Part shown: positions 49,150 to 58,169 of the stretch, piece by piece
How positions within the stretch are numbered: position 1 is the first letter of the stretch
Layout of the letters: each line of letters starts with the position of its first letter
Assembly (NCBI RefSeq): GCF_904846415.1
Contig: NZ_CAJHAR010000023.1
Coordinates: 1 to 58,295, forward strand
Direction of reading: 5' to 3'
Length of the DNA stretch: 58,295 nucleotides
From: Psychrobacter piscatorii
Lineage (GTDB): Bacteria > Pseudomonadota > Gammaproteobacteria > Pseudomonadales > Moraxellaceae
Translations under genes and position numbers: made by a program
Notes under the pieces: generated by a model
The model's input: the letters and a program-made list of their open reading frames with translations, nothing else
Databases searched by the model: none
Told to the model about the DNA's origin: nothing

Positions 49150-49743
49150 ATGAAATTTTTATTGGGTGCGCTCTTTACCGTATTTGTGGCAATCGTTAGC
49201 GTGTTTGCGGTTGTTACTAGTGGCGTTGTCAATGTGGGAGCTGACCAAGAGCATAGCCCAATGATGTTTAGCTTTTTAGAAACTGCTCGCAATCGTTCCA
49301 TAGAAAATGCCAGTAAAGATATTGTGGTACCAGATTTAGAGAAGGCTGAGCTAATCAGTTCTGGTGGCGCGGACTATAAGGATATGTGTGCAGGCTGTCA
49401 CTTGTCTCCGGGAGTGGCACAAACTGACTTTAGTGAGGGCTTATATCCAAAGCCGCCCAACTTTACCAAGGCTGATATTGTCAAACGTTATCAAACAGAA
49501 GACGGTGCAAAGCAAGGCTTTTGGGCAATCAAGCACGGTATTATGGCATCTGGAATGCCTGCGTGGGGCGCGTCCCATGATGACGCTAGAATGTGGGCAA
49601 TGGTTGCTTTTATCAGATCGTTACCTGAATTAGATGAAGCTCAGTACACGATGCTAACCACTAGGATAGATGGCGATATGATGGACATGTCATTTGATGG
49701 TGATATGAATATGTCGGATGATGGATCTGGAATGCAGCATTAA
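49150..49743 (+). CDS. c-type cytochrome of the copper island
   Basis: From ATG 49150 (AGGAAAAC upstream; a TTG frame begins at 49135) the protein has 197 residues: an N-terminal signal/anchor helix (MKFLLGALFTVFVAIVSVFA), one haem motif CAGCH (about residue 82) and a distal Met in GIMASGMPAWG, followed by a Met/Asp-rich tail (DGDMMDMSFDGDMNMSD). The haem domain belongs to the cytochrome c class I/cbb3 CcoP-like fold. In copper islands such cytochromes may accept electrons from the copper oxidase; the tail could bind copper. Confidence 0.85.
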   Translation: MKFLLGALFTVFVAIVSVFAVVTSGVVNVGADQEHSPMMFSFLETARNRSIENASKDIVVPDLEKAELISSGGADYKDMCAGCHLSPGVAQTDFSEGLYPKPPNFTKADIVKRYQTEDGAKQGFWAIKHGIMASGMPAWGASHDDARMWAMVAFIRSLPELDEAQYTMLTTRIDGDMMDMSFDGDMNMSDDGSGMQH

Positions 49744-49908
49744 TACTTTCTAGATATGAAAGCCTCCTAACTCACGGTTGTCGCTATTAATAATACAGTA
49801 CTGAACAGTGCTGCATTTAATGTTTTTAGTTAAGTACATAAGAATTCAAGTATAGGGTGTAAGTTTTTAGAATATCGAGCATAACAATAGACGTTTAGGA
49901 GTAATTTA

Positions 49909-50547
49909 ATGAGACATTACACACATGTGCTTTCTAATGGACATAGCTGGTTATCCGGTCGTGTCCTTTTATTGGTGGTGACATCGTCACTCTCGTTAAC
50001 GCTAGCCGCTTGCAGCCAATCTAATACCAGTGGCTCTGATTCTCAACCAGTAAAGGTTGAACAGTCTGCTACCCAGAATGCACAAGTACAAAATGAAAGT
50101 TCTGCTCCTACAAATGCTCCCGTTAACAGCTCGTCATCATTACTCAAAAACGTCTCAGCCACGGTTTATAAAGATGCCAACTGCGGCTGCTGTAAAGAAT
50201 GGGTAGGCTATGCAAAAAACAATGGATTAAGTGCAACCACGCACGATGTGGAAGATCTATCCTTATTTAAGGAGCGTTATGGCGTACCACAGCAAATGCG
50301 CTCTTGTCATACCACCGTTACCACCGACGGTTTTGTCTTTGAAGGGCATGTCCCTGCTAAACACATGGCTGAATTCTTAGCAAATCCTCCTGCACAAGCT
50401 ATTGGACTTGCCGTACCGAGTATGCCGGTTGGTAGCCCCGGTATGGAGTATGAAGGTAAATTCATGCCTTATAAGGTAATGCAGCTTAATAAAGACGGCA
50501 CCACAGAAGTCTATGCTGCTATTGAGTCTCCTCAGCAGCAGCTGTAG
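49909..50547 (+). CDS. DUF411 lipoprotein (putative metal-binding)
   Basis: The 212-residue protein has an N-terminal signal with lipobox LAAC (Cys35) and a Ser/Asn/Gln linker to about residue 80. The DUF411 domain follows, with the cysteine motif NCGCCKEW and the later RSCHTTVTTDGFVFEGHVPA, ending in GSPGMEYEGKFMPYKVMQL. DUF411 proteins are thioredoxin-like and common in copper and silver loci, with no proven biochemistry. Probably anchored to a membrane in the periplasm. GGAGTAA precedes the start. Confidence 0.85.
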   Translation: MRHYTHVLSNGHSWLSGRVLLLVVTSSLSLTLAACSQSNTSGSDSQPVKVEQSATQNAQVQNESSAPTNAPVNSSSSLLKNVSATVYKDANCGCCKEWVGYAKNNGLSATTHDVEDLSLFKERYGVPQQMRSCHTTVTTDGFVFEGHVPAKHMAEFLANPPAQAIGLAVPSMPVGSPGMEYEGKFMPYKVMQLNKDGTTEVYAAIESPQQQL

Positions 50548-50641
50548 TGTTGGCTTAGATGTGAATAGATTCTGTTAAATATCGAAAATGTTATAACTAT
50601 AAGCTTAACCACCATCTCTCAAATTAAATCAGGTTATCATT

Positions 50642-52348
50642 ATGAATAAAAAGAACATACTGAACCGCCGACGTTTTTTAACCGGATCCTCTGCTGTCCT
50701 TGGTGCCTCCTTGATGCCGACTATTGCTAGTAGCGCATTGGGACAATCGAGTCGCTCAGGCAGTCAGGGCGCTACTATTAACAGTGATAAACCCGATCAT
50801 AAAGTACCCATACTGACAGGCAAAGAGTTTGATCTTTATGTCAGCAAAAAACCCATCATTGTTGATGGCAAGTCAAGCACGGCGACGCTCATTAATGACT
50901 CATTACCAGCGCCAACGCTAAAAATGCGCGAGGGCGATACGGTAGTGATACGCGTCCATAACCAAATGAATGAGTCGACCTCTATTCATTGGCATGGTCT
51001 ACTAGTACCGTTTGAGATGGATGGCGTGCCCGGCATTAGTTTTGATGGTATACCAGCAAATAGCACCTTTACGTATAAATTTACGCTGAAACAATCTGGC
51101 ACTTATTGGTATCACTCGCACACTGGATTCCAAGAACAAACCGGTATGCGCGGGGCCATCGTCATTGAGCCGAAAGGGCGCGAACGTCATCCTATCGAGG
51201 AAGACCATGTCATTTTGCTCAGTGATTGGACGCACCGTGACCCGCACAACTTGGTTAAACTATTAAAGCAACGCGCAGACTTTGATAATTATCATTTACC
51301 AGATTTTAAAAAGCTACTGTCCGATATTGCCGCAACAGATCTAAAAGCTGCTTTTGATAAGCGCAAAATGTGGAATCAGATGCGCATGATGCCGACAGAC
51401 TTTACTGATCTGTCTGGTGAAAAAACCTTTACCTATCTGATGAATGGTAAAACCACAGCGGCTAACTGGACGCAACTTGTCAAGGCTGGACAGCCTGTCA
51501 AACTACGTTTTATTAATGGTTCAGCGCAGACGATATTTGATGTACGCATCCCCGGCCTAAAAATGAAAGTCGTCGCGACGGATGGGATTGATGTCAGTCC
51601 CGTCGATATCGATGATTTCCGTATTGGGGTGGCCGAGACTTATGATGTCATCGTGACGCCCACTAAAGACGCGCATACCATATTTGCTCAAAACATAGAT
51701 CGGTCAGGCTATGTTGCGACAACGCTTGCTACCAAAAAAGGTGCTCGTCCTGCGATACCTGCTATGGACAAAATCGAATGGCTGACGATGGCCGACATGA
51801 TGGGCGCCATGGGATCGAATGGCTATAACGCTAAACATGCCAAAACAGAATATGACTTTAAGTCCGATATGCGCGTTGATAGTCCGCGTATGAACCTTGA
51901 TGACCCTGGTATTAATCTACGTAACATTGATAGAAAGGTTTTGAATTATAGTCAGTTGCGCTCTGTCGGCGATGAGATAATGGCAGAGCAGCGCAAACCC
52001 ACCAGAGAGATTGAAATACATCTGACGGGAAACATGGAGCGCTATATTTGGGCTCTAGACGGGGTTATGTTCAAAGATGCCGCACCGGTCAATATTAAGC
52101 CCAACGAGCGCGTACGTATTACCTTAGTCAATGACACCATGATGAATCATCCCATGCATTTGCATGGTATGTGGAGCGATCTGCGGATGCCTTCAGGTGA
52201 GTTTCAAGTACGTAAGCATACGATAATGGTACAGCCTGCACAAAAGATAAGCTTTGATGTCACCGGAGAAGCTGGCAGATGGGCATGGCATTGCCACTTG
52301 CTCTATCACATGGAAGCAGGGATGTTTAGAGAAGTTGCCGTTGTTTAA
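50642..52348 (+). CDS. copA: Multicopper oxidase CopA (Tat-exported)
   Basis: The 568-residue periplasmic enzyme oxidises Cu(I). A twin-arginine signal is at residues 9-18 (RRRFLTGSSA). Copper-binding motifs are SIHWHG (His116, His118), WYHSHTGFQ (His158, His160), HPMHLHGMW and HCHLLYHMEAGM (from residue 550, with axial Met561), so all type 1, 2 and 3 ligands are present. The Met/His repeat domain of PcoA is missing; the equivalent stretch (about 380-410) has only scattered Met. CopB follows by 25 bp. Export needs the Tat system, whose genes lie at the island's right end. Confidence 0.95.
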   Translation: MNKKNILNRRRFLTGSSAVLGASLMPTIASSALGQSSRSGSQGATINSDKPDHKVPILTGKEFDLYVSKKPIIVDGKSSTATLINDSLPAPTLKMREGDTVVIRVHNQMNESTSIHWHGLLVPFEMDGVPGISFDGIPANSTFTYKFTLKQSGTYWYHSHTGFQEQTGMRGAIVIEPKGRERHPIEEDHVILLSDWTHRDPHNLVKLLKQRADFDNYHLPDFKKLLSDIAATDLKAAFDKRKMWNQMRMMPTDFTDLSGEKTFTYLMNGKTTAANWTQLVKAGQPVKLRFINGSAQTIFDVRIPGLKMKVVATDGIDVSPVDIDDFRIGVAETYDVIVTPTKDAHTIFAQNIDRSGYVATTLATKKGARPAIPAMDKIEWLTMADMMGAMGSNGYNAKHAKTEYDFKSDMRVDSPRMNLDDPGINLRNIDRKVLNYSQLRSVGDEIMAEQRKPTREIEIHLTGNMERYIWALDGVMFKDAAPVNIKPNERVRITLVNDTMMNHPMHLHGMWSDLRMPSGEFQVRKHTIMVQPAQKISFDVTGEAGRWAWHCHLLYHMEAGMFREVAVV

Positions 52349-52373
52349 TAAACCTTCGAATATGAGCCTTATT

Positions 52374-53558
52374 ATGAAAATATATAAAGTAGGTCTACCG
52401 TTTATTGGCATGTCATCTTTGATGCTACTAATGTCACCTTTAGCAAACGCTGCTGAGATGTCGAACATGGATCATGGCAGTATGGACATGTCTGGTATGG
52501 ATATGTCAGATATGGATCACAGCAGCATGGATATGTCGGGCAATATGTCAGATATGGACCATAGTGGCATGGATATGTCAGGCGATATGTCGGATATGGA
52601 CCATAGTGGCATGGATATGTCAGGCGATATGTCGGATATGGATCATAGTGGTATGGATATGTCAGGCGATATGTCGGATATGGATCACAGTGGTATGGAT
52701 ATGTCAGGTGACATGTCAGATATGGATCATAGTGGCATGGATATGTCGGGCGATATGTCAGGTATGGATCATAGTGGCATGGATATGTCGGGCATGGATA
52801 TGTCGGGCATGGATCATGGCAGTATGGACATGTCAGGAATGCAAGGTGGCGAAGCACCAGCCGATGCTCGAAGCCCTGACTACTCGAACGGTGTTCCCTA
52901 TGGTCGCTTTGGTAAGCCTGTGATGATGGGTAGCTTACCGTTATGGGGCGTATCAGTAGACGATTTGGGCTATCAATTTGACGATGATCAAATCAATTAT
53001 GAGTTTGATACGTGGTACGGTACAGACAGCAACCGCGTAACGCTACGTAGCGAAGGTAGTATCCAAACTAAAGATGATAAAGAAATTGATAGCTTAACCT
53101 CACTATCTTACTGGAAGCCACTTAGTATTTTTTGGAATGGGGAAGCCGGTGTTGCTTATGATACCGAAAATGATAAATCTGCCGTGATGGCTGGTATTGC
53201 AGGCACTGCACCTTACTTCATCGAAACCGATGCTAGAGCTTATTTATATACTGATGGGCAAGTTCGTCTAGATCTAGGTGCGGAGTATGAGTGGCGCTTA
53301 GATCAACATTGGGTAGTGATTCCAGAAGTAGAGCTGACGGCATTTAGCAAAGATGATACAGATAACCATATTACTAAAGGCTTTAATGAGTTTGGGGCTG
53401 ACGTTAGGCTTACTTACGAGATGTTAAGTCGTCAGCTCGCGCCTTATGTGGGTATCAGCTATGAGACCGCTTTAGGCAACGCAAGAGATTTGCGACGTCA
53501 AGAAGACGAAGCTGTTGATTCTAGTAGCGTTACAGCTGGTGTGAAATTTTGGTTCTAG
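52374..53558 (+). CDS. copB: Copper resistance protein CopB (outer membrane)
   Basis: Start ATG 52374 (MKIYKVGLPF) is chosen over ATG 52362; the frame is open from 52254 inside copA. A signal peptide ends with ANA near residue 25, followed by a 130-residue repeat domain with nine MDH motifs, mostly in a 14-residue unit (MSDMDHSGMDMSGD). The C-terminal 240 residues form the CopB/PcoB beta-barrel domain (NYEFDTWYGTDSNRVTLRSE; ends VTAGVKFWF with terminal Phe of outer-membrane barrels). It binds and sequesters copper and works with CopA. Followed by a terminator. Confidence 0.93.
   Translation: MKIYKVGLPFIGMSSLMLLMSPLANAAEMSNMDHGSMDMSGMDMSDMDHSSMDMSGNMSDMDHSGMDMSGDMSDMDHSGMDMSGDMSDMDHSGMDMSGDMSDMDHSGMDMSGDMSDMDHSGMDMSGDMSGMDHSGMDMSGMDMSGMDHGSMDMSGMQGGEAPADARSPDYSNGVPYGRFGKPVMMGSLPLWGVSVDDLGYQFDDDQINYEFDTWYGTDSNRVTLRSEGSIQTKDDKEIDSLTSLSYWKPLSIFWNGEAGVAYDTENDKSAVMAGIAGTAPYFIETDARAYLYTDGQVRLDLGAEYEWRLDQHWVVIPEVELTAFSKDDTDNHITKGFNEFGADVRLTYEMLSRQLAPYVGISYETALGNARDLRRQEDEAVDSSSVTAGVKFWF
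52455..52842 (+). repeat. Tandem 42-bp repeat encoding MDHSGMDMSGDMSD units
   Basis: Nine MDH-containing units are encoded; seven (52506-52787) repeat with a 42-bp period and differ mostly at third codon positions, which points to old, selected duplications. The Met, Asp and His residues form copper-binding sites. Confidence 0.9.
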
Positions 53559-53600
53559 TGTTAACCATGTAAGTAACAACAGTTTATAACACTAGCTCTA

Positions 53601-53636
53601 AAAAAAGGCACCTCTTTATTTAGGTGCCTTTTTACT
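53601..53636 (+). terminator. Intrinsic terminator after copB
   Basis: AAAAAGGCACCT pairs with AGGTGCCTTTTT around an eight-base loop. Ends the transcript that includes copA-copB. Confidence 0.9.
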
Positions 53637-53653
53637 AAATTAAGGACAAGAAT

Positions 53654-54130
53654 ATGAATAACCATATGGATAATAAACAGAAGCAAATGAACCCTTATGT
53701 AAAGTTCACAATCATGATTTTAACATCGACAGTCGTGATGTTTATCATGATGTATTTTAATACTTATCAATGGGATCACGTTTATTTTAGCGAAACCAGA
53801 GCTTATATGGCGTTATATATGGGCGCTATGATGGCTATTATTATGCTCGCCTTTATGACCAATATGTATAAAAAGACTAAGGTCAATCTAATGGTTTATG
53901 GGATTAGTGTCGTGCTATTTGCCTTTGGTTTATGGGGCGTTAGATCACAACAAACGGTCGATCAAGTGGATTGGATGCAGGCGATGATACCGCATCACTC
54001 GATTGCTATTTTGACCAGTTCGCGTGCTGATATCGAAGATCCACGTGTACGTCAGCTTGCTGATGACATTATCGAAGCACAAAAGCGTGAAATCGGTGAG
54101 ATGCAAGCACTTATTGATGAGTTGGAATAG
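53654..54130 (+). CDS. DUF305 membrane protein
   Basis: The 158-residue protein has three hydrophobic helices (about residues 16-36, 49-68, 80-98) and then a short DUF305-like domain with WMQAMIPHHSIAILTSSRAD and VRQLADDIIEAQKREIGEM. The HH pair and Met residues match the metal-site region of DUF305 proteins, found in copper and silver resistance loci. It begins 18 bp after the copB terminator. AAGGACAAG precedes the start. Metal binding is inferred. Confidence 0.85.
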   Translation: MNNHMDNKQKQMNPYVKFTIMILTSTVVMFIMMYFNTYQWDHVYFSETRAYMALYMGAMMAIIMLAFMTNMYKKTKVNLMVYGISVVLFAFGLWGVRSQQTVDQVDWMQAMIPHHSIAILTSSRADIEDPRVRQLADDIIEAQKREIGEMQALIDELE

Positions 54131-54259
54131 GCAGTCACAAATTTTGAGCACTTTGTATTAGGTGTTATTAAGTAAGCAGACTATTGAGAGGTGTACGTTC
54201 ACACACTAGCACTATATCATTACTTATACTAAGGAAATAACAAATAAGGAGTCCTTGTA

Positions 54260-54436
54260 ATGGTTATTATGATGCACGGTATGATGAACGGGACTATGCA
54301 CGGCATGATGAATGGATCGATGCACGGTATGGGTTGGGGAGAATCTATTGTCTCCTTATTGTTTACAGTACTGGTTTTTGCGGTACTGATATTGACTATT
54401 ATGGCCTTACTCAAATATTTGCGTAATAAAGATTAA
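54260..54436 (+). CDS. Met/His-rich single-span membrane miniprotein
   Basis: A 58-residue frame starts at ATG 54260 with a perfect AAGGAG site. The first 24 residues are a Met/His/Gly/Asn repeat (HGMMNGTMHGMMNGSMHGM), the rest one membrane helix (SIVSLLFTVLVFAVLILTIM) with a basic tail (KYLRNKD). With the positive-inside rule the tail lies in the cytoplasm and the copper-binding head in the periplasm. It sits between the DUF305 gene and the Cu-ATPase. The composition and context suggest copper binding at the membrane surface. No named family recognised. Confidence 0.78.
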   Translation: MVIMMHGMMNGTMHGMMNGSMHGMGWGESIVSLLFTVLVFAVLILTIMALLKYLRNKD

Positions 54437-54551
54437 GTTCCAATTGAAACTTAATTTTCGAGATATCTAGATTAGTAATTAGATGAATAGCAATTAAAGG
54501 TTGATGATTGTGCTTTAAAAGCTTTATTTATTGTCTTCAAGGAGTGATTTT

Positions 54552-57170
54552 ATGAAACATATTGCCGATGAAAAATCTATCAAAGGTGGTCAGTACGATA
54601 AAGTGCCAGAAAACTATAGTGGTACGGTTTATATCTGCCCGATGCATCCTGAGGTTAGAGATACTGAGAAGAGCGATTGTCCGATATGCGGCATGTTTCT
54701 CAAACCTGAAGACGAGGTTGCTGAATCCAACAATAATGAGGGCAGTCATGCGCATTGTCATAAAGCGGATGCTAATAATAGTACTGAGTTAAAGTCTGTC
54801 GAAGGCAATAAGTACGACAAGATACCAGAAAATTATAACGGCACGATTTATATTTGTCCTATGCATCCAGAAGTAAGAGATGTTGAAAAAAGTGACTGCC
54901 CAATATGTGGCATGTTTCTTAAACCTGAAGACGAAGTTGCTAAAGATGATAGTCACGCCAGTTGTCATGGAAAGGATACTGATAGTAGCGGAGTAAAATC
55001 TGTTAAAGGCGGTAAATACGATAAAGTACCTGCTGATTACGATGGCACGGTATATACCTGTCCTATGCATCCTGAAGTGAGAGACGTTAGAAATAGCGGT
55101 TGTCCGATATGTGGTATGGCGCTTGAGCCCGAAACGCTTACTATCGGTGAAGAGGACACCTCAGAGCTTGACGATATGACTCGTCGTTTTTGGATATGTA
55201 CCGTGTTGACTGTACCGCTATTAATATATGTGATGAGCGGTATGTTTGACTTAAACGTAGTTAATTTTAGTCAGTATGGTATCTCTTCAAAGATCTTACA
55301 ATGGGCTGAGTTAGTGCTCGCGACCCCTGTAGTGCTTTGGGGCGCCGCCCCGTTTTTCGTCCGTGGCTGGCAGTCTATAAAAAGCCGCAATCTAAATATG
55401 TTTACCTTGATTGCGATAGGCGTAGGCGCTGCTTATATTTTTAGTATTGTCGCGACCTTTTTTCCCGATATTTTCCCAGACAGTTTCAGAGATGCCTCTG
55501 GTCAAGTCGGAGTCTACTATGAAGCGGCAGCGGTCATTGTGACCTTGGTGCTACTGGGTCAAGTATTAGAGCTCAAAGCTAGAAGTCAAACTTCAGGTGC
55601 GATTAGAGCTTTGCTTGAGCTCGCACCACCAACCGCAAGACGTGTCGATGAAAACGGTAAAGAAGTCGAAGTCTCGCTTGATGAGGTCGTCACTGGCGAT
55701 AAGCTACGGGTTAAACCAGGTGAGAAACTACCCGTAGATGGTACAGTGATCGATGGTAATAGTAATGTTGATGAATCAATGGTGACGGGTGAGCCAATCC
55801 CTGTATCAAAAGTAGCAGGAGATACAGTGACTGGTGGTACGGTAAATGGCACCGGAACGCTATTAGTCGAAGCGGTCAATGTTGGAGCAGATTCAGTATT
55901 ATCTAAAATTGTACAAATGGTTGCTGAAGCCCAGCGTAGCCGCGCACCTATACAGAAATTGGTAGATAAGGTAGCTGGGTGGTTCGTACCGATCGTGCTT
56001 ATTTGCTCCGTCATTACCTTTATTGTCTGGGCGATATTCGGCCCTGAGCCCGCTATGACCTATGCTTTGGTTAACGCGATTGCGGTACTGATTATTGCTT
56101 GTCCTTGTGCCCTTGGTCTAGCGACGCCGATGTCCATTATGGTTGGTACCGGCAAAGGCGCGCAAAACGGCGTCCTCATCAAAAATGCTGAAGCGTTAGA
56201 GAGTATGGAAAAAGTCGATACCATTGTCGTCGACAAGACCGGAACACTGACCGCTGGTAAGCCCGAGCTTACCGCAATTGATGCGCAGGTAGGTCAAGAT
56301 GAAGACGAGTTCCTCGCATTGGTAGCCTCAGTAGAAAGCGCTAGCGAGCATCCTTTAGCAGAAGCTATCGTTAGAGCAGCTCAAGAAAGATCACTCATTA
56401 TTCCTAAAGCTACTGACTTTAATTCGACTACTGGCGAAGGCGTACAAGCCGTGGTCGATGGTAAGAAAGTCGCTATTGGTAACTCTAAGCTTATGGAAAG
56501 CCTAAATAGTTTTGATAATGAGCTGTCCACTAAAGCTGATGTCCGTAGAAAAGACGGAGAAACGGTAATGTTTGTGGCTATAGACGGTAAAGCTGCTGGT
56601 ATTATTTCAGTTGCTGACCCTATTAAACCAAGCACTAAAGAGGCTATTTCACTGCTTCATGACGCAGGTTTAAAAGTTGTGATGCTAACCGGTGACAACG
56701 AAAAAACCGCGCAGGCAGTCGCCAATAAACTAGGTATTGATGAAGTTCATGCGGATGTCTCACCAGAGGATAAAAACCGTATCGTCAAAGAAATGCAAGA
56801 CAGCGGTAAATTGGTCGCTATGGCGGGTGATGGTATCAACGACGCACCAGCGCTAGCGCAAGCTAATGTTGGTATCGCTATGGGAACCGGTACCGATGTG
56901 GCGATGGAGAGTGCGGGCATTACCCTGCTAAAAGGTGATTTAATGGGCATTGCCAAAGCTTATAAGCTTAGCCACGCCACCATGCGCAATATCAGACAGA
57001 ATCTGTTTTTTGCCTTTATCTACAATGCACTTGGTGTTCCTATTGCCGCAGGTGTGCTCTATCCCATATTTGGGCTTCTGCTCAGTCCGATGATAGCAGC
57101 GGCAGCGATGAGCTTGTCGTCATTCTCGGTGATTGCTAACGCGCTGCGATTGCGCCGTTTGAAACTATAA
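54552..57170 (+). CDS. Cu(I)-exporting P1B-type ATPase with three HMBD modules
   Basis: The 872-residue pump starts at ATG 54552 (GGAGTG upstream; the frame is open from a TTG at 54531). In place of CxxC/HMA domains it has three copies of the heavy-metal-binding module ([10 protein letters not shown] then CPxCGM), at residues 29, 102 and 170, each after a Lys/Gly-Tyr-Asp-Lys-(V/I)-P element. Eight membrane helices follow, with TGEPIPVSK (actuator), [13 protein letters not shown] (CPC), DKTGTLT (phosphorylation Asp), [19 protein letters not shown] and a final [15 protein letters not shown] helix. It exports cytoplasmic copper. Often called copA or copF. Confidence 0.95.
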   Translation: MKHIADEKSIKGGQYDKVPENYSGTVYICPMHPEVRDTEKSDCPICGMFLKPEDEVAESNNNEGSHAHCHKADANNSTELKSVEGNKYDKIPENYNGTIYICPMHPEVRDVEKSDCPICGMFLKPEDEVAKDDSHASCHGKDTDSSGVKSVKGGKYDKVPADYDGTVYTCPMHPEVRDVRNSGCPICGMALEPETLTIGEEDTSELDDMTRRFWICTVLTVPLLIYVMSGMFDLNVVNFSQYGISSKILQWAELVLATPVVLWGAAPFFVRGWQSIKSRNLNMFTLIAIGVGAAYIFSIVATFFPDIFPDSFRDASGQVGVYYEAAAVIVTLVLLGQVLELKARSQTSGAIRALLELAPPTARRVDENGKEVEVSLDEVVTGDKLRVKPGEKLPVDGTVIDGNSNVDESMVTGEPIPVSKVAGDTVTGGTVNGTGTLLVEAVNVGADSVLSKIVQMVAEAQRSRAPIQKLVDKVAGWFVPIVLICSVITFIVWAIFGPEPAMTYALVNAIAVLIIACPCALGLATPMSIMVGTGKGAQNGVLIKNAEALESMEKVDTIVVDKTGTLTAGKPELTAIDAQVGQDEDEFLALVASVESASEHPLAEAIVRAAQERSLIIPKATDFNSTTGEGVQAVVDGKKVAIGNSKLMESLNSFDNELSTKADVRRKDGETVMFVAIDGKAAGIISVADPIKPSTKEAISLLHDAGLKVVMLTGDNEKTAQAVANKLGIDEVHADVSPEDKNRIVKEMQDSGKLVAMAGDGINDAPALAQANVGIAMGTGTDVAMESAGITLLKGDLMGIAKAYKLSHATMRNIRQNLFFAFIYNALGVPIAAGVLYPIFGLLLSPMIAAAAMSLSSFSVIANALRLRRLKL

Positions 57171-57250
57171 TTCTGGTACGGTAAAAAGTGTTCTAAAGCA
57201 CACTGACACATACTGGTCTAAACAAGATCACAAAATATAAGGATACCGTT

Positions 57251-57535
57251 ATGGGCAGCTTTTCTATTACACATTGGCTGATTTTATTGGTCGTAGTGGT
57301 GGTCGTATTTGGTACTGCCAAGCTTAAAAATGCAGGTAAAGATTTAGGCGGTGCGGTGAAGGGTTTTAAAGAAGCGGTCAAAGATGAAGAACCCGAGAAT
57401 GCTCGCAAAAATCATGTGCTTAGCCATGAAAATAGTACGCCAGCTGCAAGTAATGATTTAAATACGCGTGTAGGTAATCAGGCTGATGATATGGAAATCA
57501 GCCCTATTTCCACTGATGACCAGCCTAAAGTATGA
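57251..57535 (+). CDS. tatA: Sec-independent translocase TatA
   Basis: The 94-residue protein has the N-terminal membrane helix [20 protein letters not shown], the FG/K hinge and an amphipathic helix ([18 protein letters not shown]), then an acidic tail. It forms the pore of the twin-arginine pathway, which exports folded cofactor proteins such as CopA. It begins 80 bp after the Cu-ATPase, with ATAAGGATACC upstream. Confidence 0.94.
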   Translation: MGSFSITHWLILLVVVVVVFGTAKLKNAGKDLGGAVKGFKEAVKDEEPENARKNHVLSHENSTPAASNDLNTRVGNQADDMEISPISTDDQPKV

Positions 57536-57590
57536 AGCGCGCCGCTTATAAATAGCGGCACTAAGTAGTCTATTAATATATGTGACTGTT

Positions 57591-57977
57591 ATGTTTGATA
57601 TTGGGTTTTCCGAATTACTCTTGTTTGGCGTCATTGCTTTAATCGTATTGGGGCCAGAAAAACTGCCGCAAGCCGCACGTACCGCTGGGCAATGGTATGC
57701 CAAACTGCGCCGTACAGTATCCACTCTACAATCTGAAATAGAAGCTGAGCTTGATCTAGCTGAAACACGTCAACAAATGCAAAATGAACTTGCGAAAATC
57801 CGTCAGACCGAGTCGGATATGAAGCGCGAATTAGCAGAAATGCGTGGCAGTATGCAAAAGTTTGAGCAGTCACAGAACCAAAGCCTAGACGCTTCACATC
57901 AGTCAATCACCCCTTATGCTAAAGACCATCAACAGAATACTACCTCCTCGTTCATTAAACAGGAGGCGGATCAGTGA
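57591..57977 (+). CDS. tatB: Sec-independent translocase TatB
   Basis: ATG 57591 starts MFDIGFSELLLFGVIALIVL with GPEKLPQAARTAG, the TatB hallmark (128 residues; a GTG lies three codons upstream). A long, charged amphipathic helix with EAELDLAETRQQMQNELAKI follows. TatB recognises twin-arginine substrates with TatC. Its stop overlaps the tatC GTG start by 4 bp. Confidence 0.92.
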   Translation: MFDIGFSELLLFGVIALIVLGPEKLPQAARTAGQWYAKLRRTVSTLQSEIEAELDLAETRQQMQNELAKIRQTESDMKRELAEMRGSMQKFEQSQNQSLDASHQSITPYAKDHQQNTTSSFIKQEADQ

Positions 57978-58169
57978 GCCTATTTAAACGGCAAAAAAGT
58001 CGACAAGAAAAAATAACAGATATAGAGTTTGAGGCGCCAACAGATACAACACAGAATAGTGAGTCTGGAGATACGTTAGGTACGCTTGGCGATATGCCTA
58101 TTACCGGACATTTAATCGAGCTGCGTACGCACTTAATAAGAATATGCGTGGTCGTCTTAATTATATTCT
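57974..58169 (+). pseudogene. tatC: tatC, truncated by IS insertion
   Basis: The GTG at 57974 overlaps the tatB stop. The frame reads a polar leader of about 42 residues, then MPITGHLIELRTHLIRICVV, the first TatC helix, and stops matching TatC at about residue 65, where the IS1-type end begins (58170). The read-through frame ends at 58213 inside the IS. Five of six membrane helices are missing, so this copy cannot make a working TatC. Confidence 0.85.

Larger units (their letters stand above)
45796..57170. other. Copper-resistance genomic island
   Basis: All genes from copS to the Cu-ATPase serve copper sensing, oxidation, binding or export. The left edge lies in a scar of broken genes (thyA, hsdS, IS ends) and the right edge runs into tat genes broken by an IS1-type element. 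The combination implies horizontal acquisition; right boundary uncertain. Confidence 0.7.

Noticed and set aside
52455..52842. Regular repeats resembling a CRISPR array
   Set aside because: The units are contiguous coding repeats with a 42-bp period and no unique spacers.
52402..52923. Long frames on both strands across the copB repeats
   Set aside because: They arise from the 42-bp tandem repeat, which stays open in several frames; the CopB frame has the signal peptide and barrel domain.
54229..54414. 61-codon minus-strand frame opposite the Met/His miniprotein
   Set aside because: The plus-strand frame has an AAGGAG site and a sensible head-plus-helix design; the minus frame has neither.
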